Shown piece after piece: positions 1-6,185 of a DNA stretch of 8,099 bases. Position 1 is the stretch's first letter. Every line of letters begins with the position of its first letter. The notes below the pieces were generated by a model. The model was not told the DNA's origin. It was given only the letters and a program-made list of their open reading frames with translations, and did no database searches. The DNA is from Nitrospinota bacterium (GTDB lineage: Bacteria; UBA8248), in the NCBI GenBank assembly GCA_011523725.1, contig WTGD01000132.1, forward strand, positions 1 to 8,099, read 5' to 3'. The translations under genes were made by a program, and so were the position numbers.

Positions 1-335
1 GAGGAAGAGCCTCTCACGCAATGGGTATCGAGCCGGGACATCACCTGAGCGAGTAATTCTCCGTCCCGGCTTCTACTCGCCATACATGTGCGGTGAGAAT
101 GATACACATTAAAGAAGCAAGGCAGCCCCAAATGATGATGCCAGAGCGCCCAGATAAATTTTTCATTACGCTTGCGGCTCATTTTTTCATTCGATTCCGT
201 TTCCGGCACGATCATCGACGAAGTGGCATAGACCGCTTTCAGATAACCCGCGATGACCAAGCCTCCCAGCCATGCCGAAAGCGGCGCATCGGGATTCCGG
301 CCCCATTCATCATAGGCAATTGAATCTTCATTCAT
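1..335 (-). CDS. DUF374 / lysophospholipid-acyltransferase-like protein, 3' end truncated by the window
   Basis: The first 111 codons of a gene that runs off the left edge. The ATG lies one base after the lpxB stop, and an AGGG within the last lpxB codons sits 8 nt upstream. The N-terminal part is poorly conserved and hydrophilic to weakly hydrophobic. From residue about 60 it reads FIWALWHHHLG, then ASRSRDGELLAQVMSRL at about 86-102 and CVRGSS at the edge. This matches the DUF374 (PF04028) pattern of W-H, then S-[RK]-x-RDGE and RGSS, a branch of the membrane acyltransferase superfamily. The histidines near 66-68 are the likely counterpart of the catalytic His. Family members often lie next to lpxB, msbA or waaA. 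I infer a role in acylating lipid A or another envelope lipid, but substrate and donor cannot be read from this fragment. Confidence 0.82.
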   Translation of the reverse strand, partial: MNEDSIAYDEWGRNPDAPLSAWLGGLVIAGYLKAVYATSSMIVPETESNEKMSRKRNEKFIWALWHHHLGLPCFFNVYHSHRTCMASRSRDGELLAQVMSRLDTHCVRGSS

Positions 336-336
336 G

Positions 337-1515
337 CTATGCACCCTGCGTCTCAAAACCGAGTTCCGCCGCTATATGCGTCGCAGCGCATTCATATGGA
401 TTTGCCCCTTGCAGAGCTTTTTGAATTCTCTCGAATGCCTTGACTTGTCTTCCTCTCACGCCATCATTCAAAAGCACTTCCCTCAAGGCATTTGCAATGG
501 GTTGTGCGCGCACCTGTTTCTGACACAACTCGGGAACCGCCTCATAACCGGACAACAAATTTACAAGGCTGATATAATCCACTTGAACCAAAAAATATTT
601 CAACAGCGTATACGAAAGCATATCCCCGGCATACAGAACGACCATCGGCACACCCAAAAGCGCCGTTTCGAGAGAAGCCGTACCGCTCGCCACAACTACG
701 GCGTCGGCCGCGCGAATCACTTTTTTTGCATCACCTCTCTCGACTCGTATCTCGATACCAGATGACTTCAAGCAGTTCGCAACGTACCCCTTCGGCAACG
801 AAATCGCCTCTGAAATCAAAAAGCGCACCCCCGGCGTCTGGGTATGGATAATCTCCAGGGCATCCACCATGGCATCTACGTGAAAATCAATTTCCTTGAG
901 GCGACTGCCCGGAAGAAGCGCGATCACCTTATCGCTCATCGATAAGCCCAGTGAGCGCCGGGCGCTCTCCCTGGAAGGCGCATCTCGAAGTTCATAGGCG
1001 ATGGGATTGCCGGTGAACACGGCTTTTCCGCCCAATTCGTTAAAAATTCGAGGCTCGAACGGAAATATGTTCAGGACCAGATCAAAAACTTCCGCAATGG
1101 TGCGGGCGCGGCCTTTCCACCAGGCCCATACCTGGGGGGTGATGAAATATATGCATTTCGGCGGCTGCGACAGTTTGCGCACCGCGCCCGCGCACGAAAG
1201 ATTAAAGCCCGGATAATCCACAAAAATCACCGCCTTTGGCTTGCGCTCTGCGACCCTCCTCAACAAATCTTTTTTAATTTTTCTCAACTTGGGATAAATG
1301 CGGGGGATGCCGGCGAAACCAACGATGGATATGTCGCCGATATCATGAAGTAACTCCACACCCGCCTCTGCCATCAATTGCCCACCCATCCCGGACAGAC
1401 GGAGGTTGGGCACCTTGGCGGCAAGTGCTTTCACCAGATTCGCAGCGTGAACATCTCCGGATTGCTCTCCGGCGAGCACCATGACGTCGTTCGTCGAGCG
1501 CTCATCCGATGTCAT
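337..1515 (-). CDS. lpxB: Lipid-A-disaccharide synthase LpxB
   Basis: Glycosyltransferase of family GT19. It joins UDP-2,3-diacylglucosamine to lipid X, releasing UDP and forming the beta-1',6 lipid A disaccharide at the inner face of the cytoplasmic membrane. The 392 residues match the usual length of about 380-390. Motifs in order are GEQSGD (16-21), GMGG (42-45), FVDYPGFN (98-105, with the Asp corresponding to the essential E. coli Asp98), ITPQVWAW (125-132), FPFEPRIF (151-158), LLPGSRLKEI (200-209), ASGTASLETALLGVPMVV (276-293) and VNLLSGYEAVPELCQ (318-332). The start is the ATG 11 codons before the VMVLAGEQSGD strand. It overlaps lpxI by 14 bp and has only a weak GGAA upstream, so translational coupling is likely. 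The usual GH[PT] motif is GNP at 169-171. The C-terminus is otherwise complete. Confidence 0.97.
   Translation of the reverse strand: MTSDERSTNDVMVLAGEQSGDVHAANLVKALAAKVPNLRLSGMGGQLMAEAGVELLHDIGDISIVGFAGIPRIYPKLRKIKKDLLRRVAERKPKAVIFVDYPGFNLSCAGAVRKLSQPPKCIYFITPQVWAWWKGRARTIAEVFDLVLNIFPFEPRIFNELGGKAVFTGNPIAYELRDAPSRESARRSLGLSMSDKVIALLPGSRLKEIDFHVDAMVDALEIIHTQTPGVRFLISEAISLPKGYVANCLKSSGIEIRVERGDAKKVIRAADAVVVASGTASLETALLGVPMVVLYAGDMLSYTLLKYFLVQVDYISLVNLLSGYEAVPELCQKQVRAQPIANALREVLLNDGVRGRQVKAFERIQKALQGANPYECAATHIAAELGFETQGA
344..347 (-). promoter_or_regulatory. Shine-Dalgarno-like AGGG for the DUF374 gene
   Basis: AGGG on the minus strand lies inside the last codons of lpxB, 8 nt before the ATG at 335. 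It supports that start and suggests translation coupled to termination of lpxB, whose TAG is only one base from the ATG. Confidence 0.5.
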
Positions 1516-2332
1516 TTTCCGACCAGCCGACTACGATGATACCGCTTACATCGGCCTCCCGAATTAAACGCTCACGAGCGATAAGAAAAGTTCGCCCAGC
1601 CTCCAGGATCAACGCAGAAGCGCCGCCTTCGCGCATCACCTGCAAGGTCTCGGGTCCCACTGTAGGTACATCGTAGCGCATGTCCTGCTTTGGACGGGCT
1701 ACCTTGCAAACAACAGCGCCTTTCCCGGCGAGAGCGCATCCCCGTCGAATCGCCTCGTTCGTACCCTCGACGCCCTCGACTGCGACTACCATCCCCTTGT
1801 GAACCACCACGGTCTGGCCGATATCCAAGGCCGCAACGCTCCGGGCCATCCGAAACGCATATTCCGCGTCTTTTCGCTGATTCTGGCGCAACTTCTTATT
1901 CGTGATGTTCCCACGAGAGGTAATGAGATGCTCGAGATACTCCGTTTGCGGCACAACCTTCATCCCGTTTTCTTCGACAAACTCGATAACGGCATCCATG
2001 ATCGTCGCATCGGCCATATTCTTGGCATTCTTCATGAAGCGCAGAACCGTCAAATCGAAACGCAAAGATTGGAACAAGAGACTTTTCTCCACCTTTCCCA
2101 CGAGCCCTATTTCTCTAACATTTTCATCACTGAAAAACCGGATGATTTTATTCGGCTGGGTGGGAGGGATGTGGACTACTGAATCCGCCACTGTTGATAG
2201 TATTTCCCTAGTTTCAGCGGACAAAGCCACCACGGACACTTTCTTGCCTCTTTTTTTCGCATTGGCAACAAACTCGGATGACAACCTGCCTGAACCTGCG
2301 ACGAGGCCTATTCTTTCCAGGGAATCCGGCAT
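1502..2332 (-). CDS. lpxI: UDP-2,3-diacylglucosamine pyrophosphatase LpxI (DUF1009)
   Basis: Hydrolyses UDP-2,3-diacylglucosamine to lipid X plus UMP, the step LpxH performs in E. coli. LpxI is the unrelated enzyme used in Caulobacter and many other diderms. The 276 residues are normal for the family. Visible landmarks are an N-terminal IGLVAGSGRL nucleotide-binding-like strand (8-17), the alpha-helical hinge KNMADATIMDAVIEFVE (104-120), ALDIGQTVVV (168-177), VAVEGVEGTNEAIRRG (183-198) and KVARPKQDMRYDVPTVGPET (210-229). Asp221 in that last motif appears to be the conserved catalytic Asp of the C-terminal domain. The ATG lies 8 bp after the oxidoreductase stop with no clear Shine-Dalgarno sequence, and the 3' end overlaps lpxB. 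The usual EGTD reads EGTN here (Asn192). It directly supplies one of the two substrates of LpxB, which fits its position. Confidence 0.94.
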   Translation of the reverse strand: MPDSLERIGLVAGSGRLSSEFVANAKKRGKKVSVVALSAETREILSTVADSVVHIPPTQPNKIIRFFSDENVREIGLVGKVEKSLLFQSLRFDLTVLRFMKNAKNMADATIMDAVIEFVEENGMKVVPQTEYLEHLITSRGNITNKKLRQNQRKDAEYAFRMARSVAALDIGQTVVVHKGMVVAVEGVEGTNEAIRRGCALAGKGAVVCKVARPKQDMRYDVPTVGPETLQVMREGGASALILEAGRTFLIARERLIREADVSGIIVVGWSENDIG

Positions 2333-2340
2333 GGTGAATT

Positions 2341-3312
2341 TTAGTGAATTGAGGGGATGGTACTTTTCAGCATCTCTACGATCCGCAGGGCAATCTCCAA
2401 AGACCGCAATTCTTTTTCCGGCTCGGAAACAACATCCTGGAATTGCACCGATTGCAAGAAATGCCGCAATTCCAACTGTAGCGGATTGCCTTTGTGGACA
2501 AAAACCCTTTCCACCTGGAATTGCTCGCGGTATTTGAGCTCCTCTCGGGTCAAATGGTGCTCGCTCACGGCTTGTCGATGAATTCTTAGTTCCTGGTCCG
2601 CATAATCAAGTGTAATGAACGCGTCTGGTTGTGATACGGAAAGCGTCCTGATCTTGTTCTGCGTCACTCGGCTTGCGGTCAGGTTCGCCACGCACCCACC
2701 CTCGAAGCAAATCTGCACATTCGCCACGTCATCCCGATCGGACAGAACGCTCGATCCGGTAGCCGAGAGCAAATCAATTTCCTCATCCACGAGCCTCAAA
2801 ACGATGTCCAGATCATGAATCATCAAGTCGAGCACGACGCCGTCTTCTCTCACTCTCGGCGAGAATGGACCCAACCTGCGGCATTCTACCAAGGTGGGCG
2901 CATCAACGATGTTACCCAACTCCTGAACAGCCCCATTGAACCGCTCCACATGGCCGATGTGAAGAACCAGATTGTTTTCGGTGGCCAGGTCGAACAATTT
3001 CCAGGCATCTTCCATCGTGGTACAAATGGGCTTTTCCACCAGAACATGGATGCCATTCTCGAGGAAGAATCGCGACACCGCAAAATGCTGCAAGGTGGGT
3101 ACAGCGATAGTAACCGCATCTACAAGACCGATCAGATCGGCGGGATCAGAAAACGCCTCCGCATCATATCTGTCAGCCAGTTCTTGGGCGCGACTGGGAA
3201 CCAAGTCACAGACAGCCGCCAAATTTACGTCCAAAAGCTCGGAAAGCGCAGCCACATGATAACTACCCATATGGCCGACGCCGACGACACCAACTCGCAG
3301 AGAATTCAGCAT
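2341..3312 (-). CDS. Gfo/Idh/MocA-family NAD(P)-dependent oxidoreductase, GnnA-like (candidate UDP-GlcNAc 3-dehydrogenase)
   Basis: A 323-residue, full-length Gfo/Idh/MocA oxidoreductase. The N-terminal Rossmann fold (about 1-120) begins VGVVGVGHMGSYH with the GxGxxG nucleotide-binding motif at 11-16. The family signature EKP is at 93-95, where the Lys is the typical catalytic or cofactor-contacting residue. HIGHVERFN (118-126) follows, and DLMIHDLDI (162-170) carries His166 and Asp167/169 of the C-terminal alpha/beta sugar-binding domain. The tail contains PLQLELRHFLQSV. The position between lpxA and lpxI/lpxB strongly implies a UDP-GlcNAc-derived or lipid A substrate. In Acidithiobacillus ferrooxidans GnnA, of this family, oxidises the 3-OH of UDP-GlcNAc next to lpxA so that GnnB can aminate it. 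No GnnB aminotransferase is in this window, so GnnA activity is an inference and the symbol is left empty. Other sugar-3-dehydrogenase roles remain possible. The gap after lpxA is 29 bp, the largest in the operon. Confidence 0.9.
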   Translation of the reverse strand: MLNSLRVGVVGVGHMGSYHVAALSELLDVNLAAVCDLVPSRAQELADRYDAEAFSDPADLIGLVDAVTIAVPTLQHFAVSRFFLENGIHVLVEKPICTTMEDAWKLFDLATENNLVLHIGHVERFNGAVQELGNIVDAPTLVECRRLGPFSPRVREDGVVLDLMIHDLDIVLRLVDEEIDLLSATGSSVLSDRDDVANVQICFEGGCVANLTASRVTQNKIRTLSVSQPDAFITLDYADQELRIHRQAVSEHHLTREELKYREQFQVERVFVHKGNPLQLELRHFLQSVQFQDVVSEPEKELRSLEIALRIVEMLKSTIPSIH

Positions 3313-3322
3313 AGGCTCTTAA

Positions 3323-3326
3323 CCTC
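3323..3326 (-). promoter_or_regulatory. Shine-Dalgarno-like GAGG for the GnnA-like oxidoreductase
   Basis: GAGG on the minus strand lies 10 nt before the ATG at 3312, within the 29 bp lpxA-oxidoreductase spacer. It gives this gene an independent ribosome binding site, unlike several neighbours that rely on overlap or coupling. No promoter is visible in the spacer. Confidence 0.45.
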
Positions 3327-3341
3327 GCAAAAAACTTGCAC

Positions 3342-4124
3342 TTACACGCGGCCTTGATAGATGCCATTCTTCGAATTCCGAACGAATTCTACCACGGATT
3401 GAATTTCCACTCCTAACGGCGCCTGCGCTTCTATTTTCTCTATTTTCTGCGTCATCGTACCCGACTCGTTGAAAAGGATTCCATATGCACGTTTGATTTC
3501 CGCTCTCACTTCGGCCGAAACGCCTCTTCTGCGCAAACCGACCACATTCAGTCCGACCACGCGAAAAGGAACACCCGCCATTTTGACGAAAGGAGGTACA
3601 TCTTTTCTCACCGCAATGGGGCCTACCAGAATCACTCCTTCCCCGATTCGCATACGCTGATGTACGCCGATGAAGTTGGAGATGAAGCTATTGTCCCCAA
3701 CTTCCGCATGCCCTCCCAAGGAACAATGGTTCACCAAGACCACCTCATCGCCTACACGGCTATCATGGCCCACATGCGCTCCGACCATGATGTAACATTT
3801 TTGACCTATTATTGTATTTTGACCCTGGTGCATAGAACGATGGATGGTCGCTGTTTCACGGATAGTCGTACCCGCTCCGATTTCAACCCCGCCCGAAGCC
3901 GACTGCAAGTCAACAACCTGCGCCTCCAAGCCGATGACGGCATTCGGAAAAATCCGGCACCCCTCGCCTACAATGGCAGGTCCCTGAATGGTTGCGTTTT
4001 GTCCGATTTCGCAGCCATCCCGAAGAATCACGTTTGCACCCACAAAAGCCCCCGGGCCGATTTTCAAATCCTGCCCGAGTTGTGCTCCCGGGTCGATATA
4101 CGAGGTGGGGGCTATATCGTTCAC
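3342..4124 (-). CDS. lpxA: LpxA: acyl-ACP--UDP-N-acetylglucosamine (or GlcNAc3N) O/N-acyltransferase
   Basis: First enzyme of lipid A synthesis. It transfers a 3-hydroxyacyl chain from ACP to position 3 of the UDP-sugar. The 260 residues form a left-handed beta-helix of hexapeptide repeats (about 1-185) and a C-terminal helical domain with the GLNVVGLRRRGVS motif (191-203). MVGAHVGHD (113-121) holds His120, equivalent to catalytic E. coli His125. His139 and His155 match His144 and His160, and Arg199/200 match Arg204/205. Gly168 aligns with the E. coli hydrocarbon-ruler Gly173, suggesting a fairly long acyl chain. The start is a GTG 3 bp after the fabZ stop. There is no clear Shine-Dalgarno sequence, so translational coupling is likely. 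Unusual: the QDLKY stretch reads QVVDLQ, so the substrate-binding Lys76 is absent. GGMTAVHQF reads SNFIGVHQR. Identity as LpxA is firm from family and neighbours; sugar preference is open. Confidence 0.94.
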   Translation of the reverse strand: MNDIAPTSYIDPGAQLGQDLKIGPGAFVGANVILRDGCEIGQNATIQGPAIVGEGCRIFPNAVIGLEAQVVDLQSASGGVEIGAGTTIRETATIHRSMHQGQNTIIGQKCYIMVGAHVGHDSRVGDEVVLVNHCSLGGHAEVGDNSFISNFIGVHQRMRIGEGVILVGPIAVRKDVPPFVKMAGVPFRVVGLNVVGLRRRGVSAEVRAEIKRAYGILFNESGTMTQKIEKIEAQAPLGVEIQSVVEFVRNSKNGIYQGRV

Positions 4125-4127
4125 TGT

Positions 4128-4568
4128 CTATCGGGAGCGGGGAATGGCGTAGGCGGAGAAAATACCTTCGGCGGCTATCTGACCCCCTGCAAATGCTCGC
4201 CCCTCAAACTTCCACAAAGTCCTTCTGTGTTTCAGGAGTTTCGCGTGCAACTCCAGCAAATCACCGGGAACGACGGGACGTCTGAATTTCACCTGCTCGA
4301 TACCAGTGAAAAAAAATTCAGCGCCCGGATCGGCCAATTTCAACTCAAACAGGCAAATCAAGCCGGTCTGCGCCAACGCTTCGACGATCAATACACCCGG
4401 CATGATGGGATTGCCTGGGAAATGACCCTCTAAACATGGTTCGTCTTCCGTAATGCTTTTCTGGGCTACAATAGAAAATTCTTCCGGGTCGATTGCTGTC
4501 ACCTGATCGACGAAAAGAAACGGATCTCTATGCGGGATTATCTCCTGAATTCGCCGGCTATCCATCAT
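4128..4568 (-). CDS. fabZ: (3R)-hydroxyacyl-[ACP] dehydratase FabZ
   Basis: Hot-dog-fold dehydratase that converts 3-hydroxyacyl-ACP to trans-2-enoyl-ACP in cytosolic fatty-acid elongation. It shares the 3-hydroxyacyl-ACP pool with LpxA and LpxD, the usual reason it is embedded in lipid A operons. The 146 residues are family-normal. Motifs are IPHRDPFLFVD (11-21), then EGHFPGNPIMPGVLIVEALAQ at 47-67 with the catalytic pair His49 and Glu63, then KFRRPVVPGD near 94-103. The ATG overlaps the lpxD TGA by 4 bp (ATGA-type junction); a second ATG follows at once and either could initiate. No feature suggests a FabA-type isomerase. Nothing is truncated or odd. Confidence 0.97.
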   Translation of the reverse strand: MMDSRRIQEIIPHRDPFLFVDQVTAIDPEEFSIVAQKSITEDEPCLEGHFPGNPIMPGVLIVEALAQTGLICLFELKLADPGAEFFFTGIEQVKFRRPVVPGDLLELHAKLLKHRRTLWKFEGRAFAGGQIAAEGIFSAYAIPRSR

Positions 4569-5572
4569 GATTCTAATTTGCCAATCCTTTTTTCGAGTTC
4601 ATTGACTCTCTCCGATAGCCTCGGCAAATTCCTCAAAACCGCAATTCGCCTTCGCGCATCACGAACTTCCGTTGCCGGATTGTGAAGATATACCTTCCCA
4701 CCCTCCAGACTCTTCAGCACGCCGGTATCGGCTCCCAGTTTCGCCCCATCACCAATTTCGACATGATCCGTTACCCCGACACGACCGCCCATCATGACGC
4801 CCCGTCCTATTTTCACGCTACCCGAGATGCCCACCTGGCTCGCTAATATGCAATTCTCCCCAATCACGACGTTGTGCGCGATTTGCACCAAGTTGTCGAT
4901 TTTCGTGCCGCGCCCGATTCTCGTTTCCCTCAACGTAGCGCGATCTATCGTGCTGTTCGCCCCAATTTCCACGTCGTCTTCAATGACAACCCTACCGGTC
5001 TGCGGGTATTTGAAAATACGACCCTCCTCATCGGGAATGTATCCAAACCCATCCGCTCCGAGGACAACCCCCGCATGAAGAATGACTCTCGCCCCAATCT
5101 CTACTTCAGAGTACAAAACACAATTCGGGTGTACGAAACACCCGGAACCTATGTTCACGTTCTCACCGACATGCACACCCGCCCCGATATAAGAACTATC
5201 GCCTACCACTGCACCACCGGCAAGAGATGAAAATGGCCCAACATATACACCATCTCCTATATGGGCCGTATCGGAGATACTGGCTTGGGCATCAATTCCC
5301 GGCTGGAATTTTCGAGGTGGTCGGAATAGCGAAACCGCACGAGCGAAAGACAACCGGGGGTTTTTGGTAGAGATGGAGGGACGATTGGTTTCCAGACCCT
5401 GAGGAACGATGAGGGCTCCGGCGTCAGAATGCGTACCCAGCTTTTTCGCCGACTCCACATAGCTCAAATCTTTCGGCGAAGCTCTTTCATACTCGGCCAC
5501 ATCGTGTATATCTACAGTCCCGTCACCGATCAATTCTCCGCCAAGCAGATTGGCGATGTCTGCGAGAAGCAT
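4565..5572 (-). CDS. lpxD: UDP-3-O-(3-hydroxyacyl)glucosamine N-acyltransferase LpxD
   Basis: Third step of lipid A synthesis. It transfers a second 3-hydroxyacyl chain from ACP to the 2-amino group of the UDP-3-acylglucosamine made by LpxA and LpxC. The 335 residues are close to the usual 340. An N-terminal uridine-binding domain (about 1-95; SPKDLSYVESAKK at 32-44) leads into a left-handed beta-helix of hexapeptide repeats (about 98-290). LGADGFGY (171-178) and QIAHNVVIG (230-238) are classic, with His233 matching catalytic E. coli His239. A final charged helix (about 305-335) is typical of the ACP-binding trimer tail. The ATG lies one base after the ompH stop, preceded by a purine-rich GAAGAAGAA stretch. 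It overlaps fabZ by 4 bp. All core residues look intact. Confidence 0.97.
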   Translation of the reverse strand: MLLADIANLLGGELIGDGTVDIHDVAEYERASPKDLSYVESAKKLGTHSDAGALIVPQGLETNRPSISTKNPRLSFARAVSLFRPPRKFQPGIDAQASISDTAHIGDGVYVGPFSSLAGGAVVGDSSYIGAGVHVGENVNIGSGCFVHPNCVLYSEVEIGARVILHAGVVLGADGFGYIPDEEGRIFKYPQTGRVVIEDDVEIGANSTIDRATLRETRIGRGTKIDNLVQIAHNVVIGENCILASQVGISGSVKIGRGVMMGGRVGVTDHVEIGDGAKLGADTGVLKSLEGGKVYLHNPATEVRDARRRIAVLRNLPRLSERVNELEKRIGKLES

Positions 5573-5573
5573 T

Positions 5574-6179
5574 TTAGTTCTTCTTCTGGTCGTATAGCTT
5601 GATCACCCTCTCTGTGAAATCCACTCGCGGGTTGAAGAACAAAACTCCACCGGATGCTTCGTCTACAATGATGTCAAAACCTTCTTGCTTTCCTATTTCC
5701 TCAACAATGCTACGAACTTCTTTCAAAACCTTCTCCGTGGCTATTCTTCGGCGATCTTGCAGATCCCGTTCGCTCTCTCGCACCAATCGCCTCAAATTGT
5801 CCTGCTCGCGCGCGAGCTCCCTTCTTTGGGAACGCAAGTCGAACGCCTTGCGCTCTTTTTCCTCCTGGCGCCAAACCCCGCTTTTCTGCTCGATCTCCAC
5901 TTGTAAATCCCGTACTTTGTTCGCAAGTATACTCAATTCGTCGCGCCTTTTCCGAATCGCGCTTTGAAGCCTGTTTCTTTCCCTCTCCAAAGACGAACTC
6001 GCTGCCCGGCCGCCTTTCGAAACCCGTAATACGCGCTGAATATTGACGACGCCGTATTTCACACTCGCCGATTCCGCATAACCCGCATAGCTGAAGGCGA
6101 GAAGCATCGAAAGAATCAAAACAGATGGACCATGCCGCCTCACTTCAGACATCCTCCTCATCAAAGGCGAAATCGACAC
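5574..6179 (-). CDS. OmpH/Skp-family periplasmic chaperone
   Basis: A 201-residue protein built like Skp/OmpH, a trimeric periplasmic holdase that carries unfolded outer-membrane proteins to the BAM complex. A basic N-terminus and hydrophobic core (about 18-33, PSVLILSMLLAFSYAG) form a Sec signal peptide, with cleavage likely after Ala35 or Ala38. The mature part starts VKYGVVNIQRVL (40-51), the family's first beta-strand. A very charged coiled coil (about 60-162) forms the tentacles. FDIIVDEASGGVLFF and VDFTERVIKLYD (168-197) close the trimer body. It is longer than E. coli Skp (161), but similar lengths are common in other phyla. I chose the GTG at 6179 because AGGA lies 6 nt upstream, overlapping the bamA stop. 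An ATG at 6161 is possible but lacks such a site and would still keep the signal peptide. Confidence 0.9.
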   Translation of the reverse strand: MSISPLMRRMSEVRRHGPSVLILSMLLAFSYAGYAESASVKYGVVNIQRVLRVSKGGRAASSSLERERNRLQSAIRKRRDELSILANKVRDLQVEIEQKSGVWRQEEKERKAFDLRSQRRELAREQDNLRRLVRESERDLQDRRRIATEKVLKEVRSIVEEIGKQEGFDIIVDEASGGVLFFNPRVDFTERVIKLYDQKKN

Positions 6180-6185
6180 GCGCGA

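Noticed and set aside
334..765. Plus-strand open frame (143 codons) antisense to the 3' end of lpxB
   Set aside because: The opposite strand encodes conserved LpxB motifs through this region; the antisense product resembles nothing known.
1902..2537. Plus-strand open frame (211 codons) antisense to lpxI and the oxidoreductase
   Set aside because: Its composition is that of a shadow frame, with no motif, and the opposite strand carries two well-supported genes.
3313..3341. Possible small hairpin (GCAA...TTGC around a T-run) in the lpxA-oxidoreductase spacer, considered as a terminator
   Set aside because: The stem is only 4 bp, and the T-run lies in the loop rather than after a stem. A terminator here would also separate lpxA from obviously co-transcribed lipid A genes.
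3372..3389. Two close copies of CGAATTC near the 3' end of lpxA
   Set aside because: They encode ordinary residues of the LpxA C-terminus in different codon phases. A 7-base match at this spacing is expected by chance.
3660..4433. Long plus-strand open frame (257 codons) antisense to lpxA and fabZ
   Set aside because: It lies opposite two convincing conserved genes, its translation shows no recognisable domain or good start context, and it spans the fabZ-lpxA junction. It is a shadow frame.
6152..6161. Alternative ATG starts for ompH preceded by or overlapping AGGAGG
   Set aside because: The AGGAGG touches the ATG at 6152, too close to work, and the ATG at 6161 has no upstream site. The GTG at 6179 has correctly spaced AGGA.
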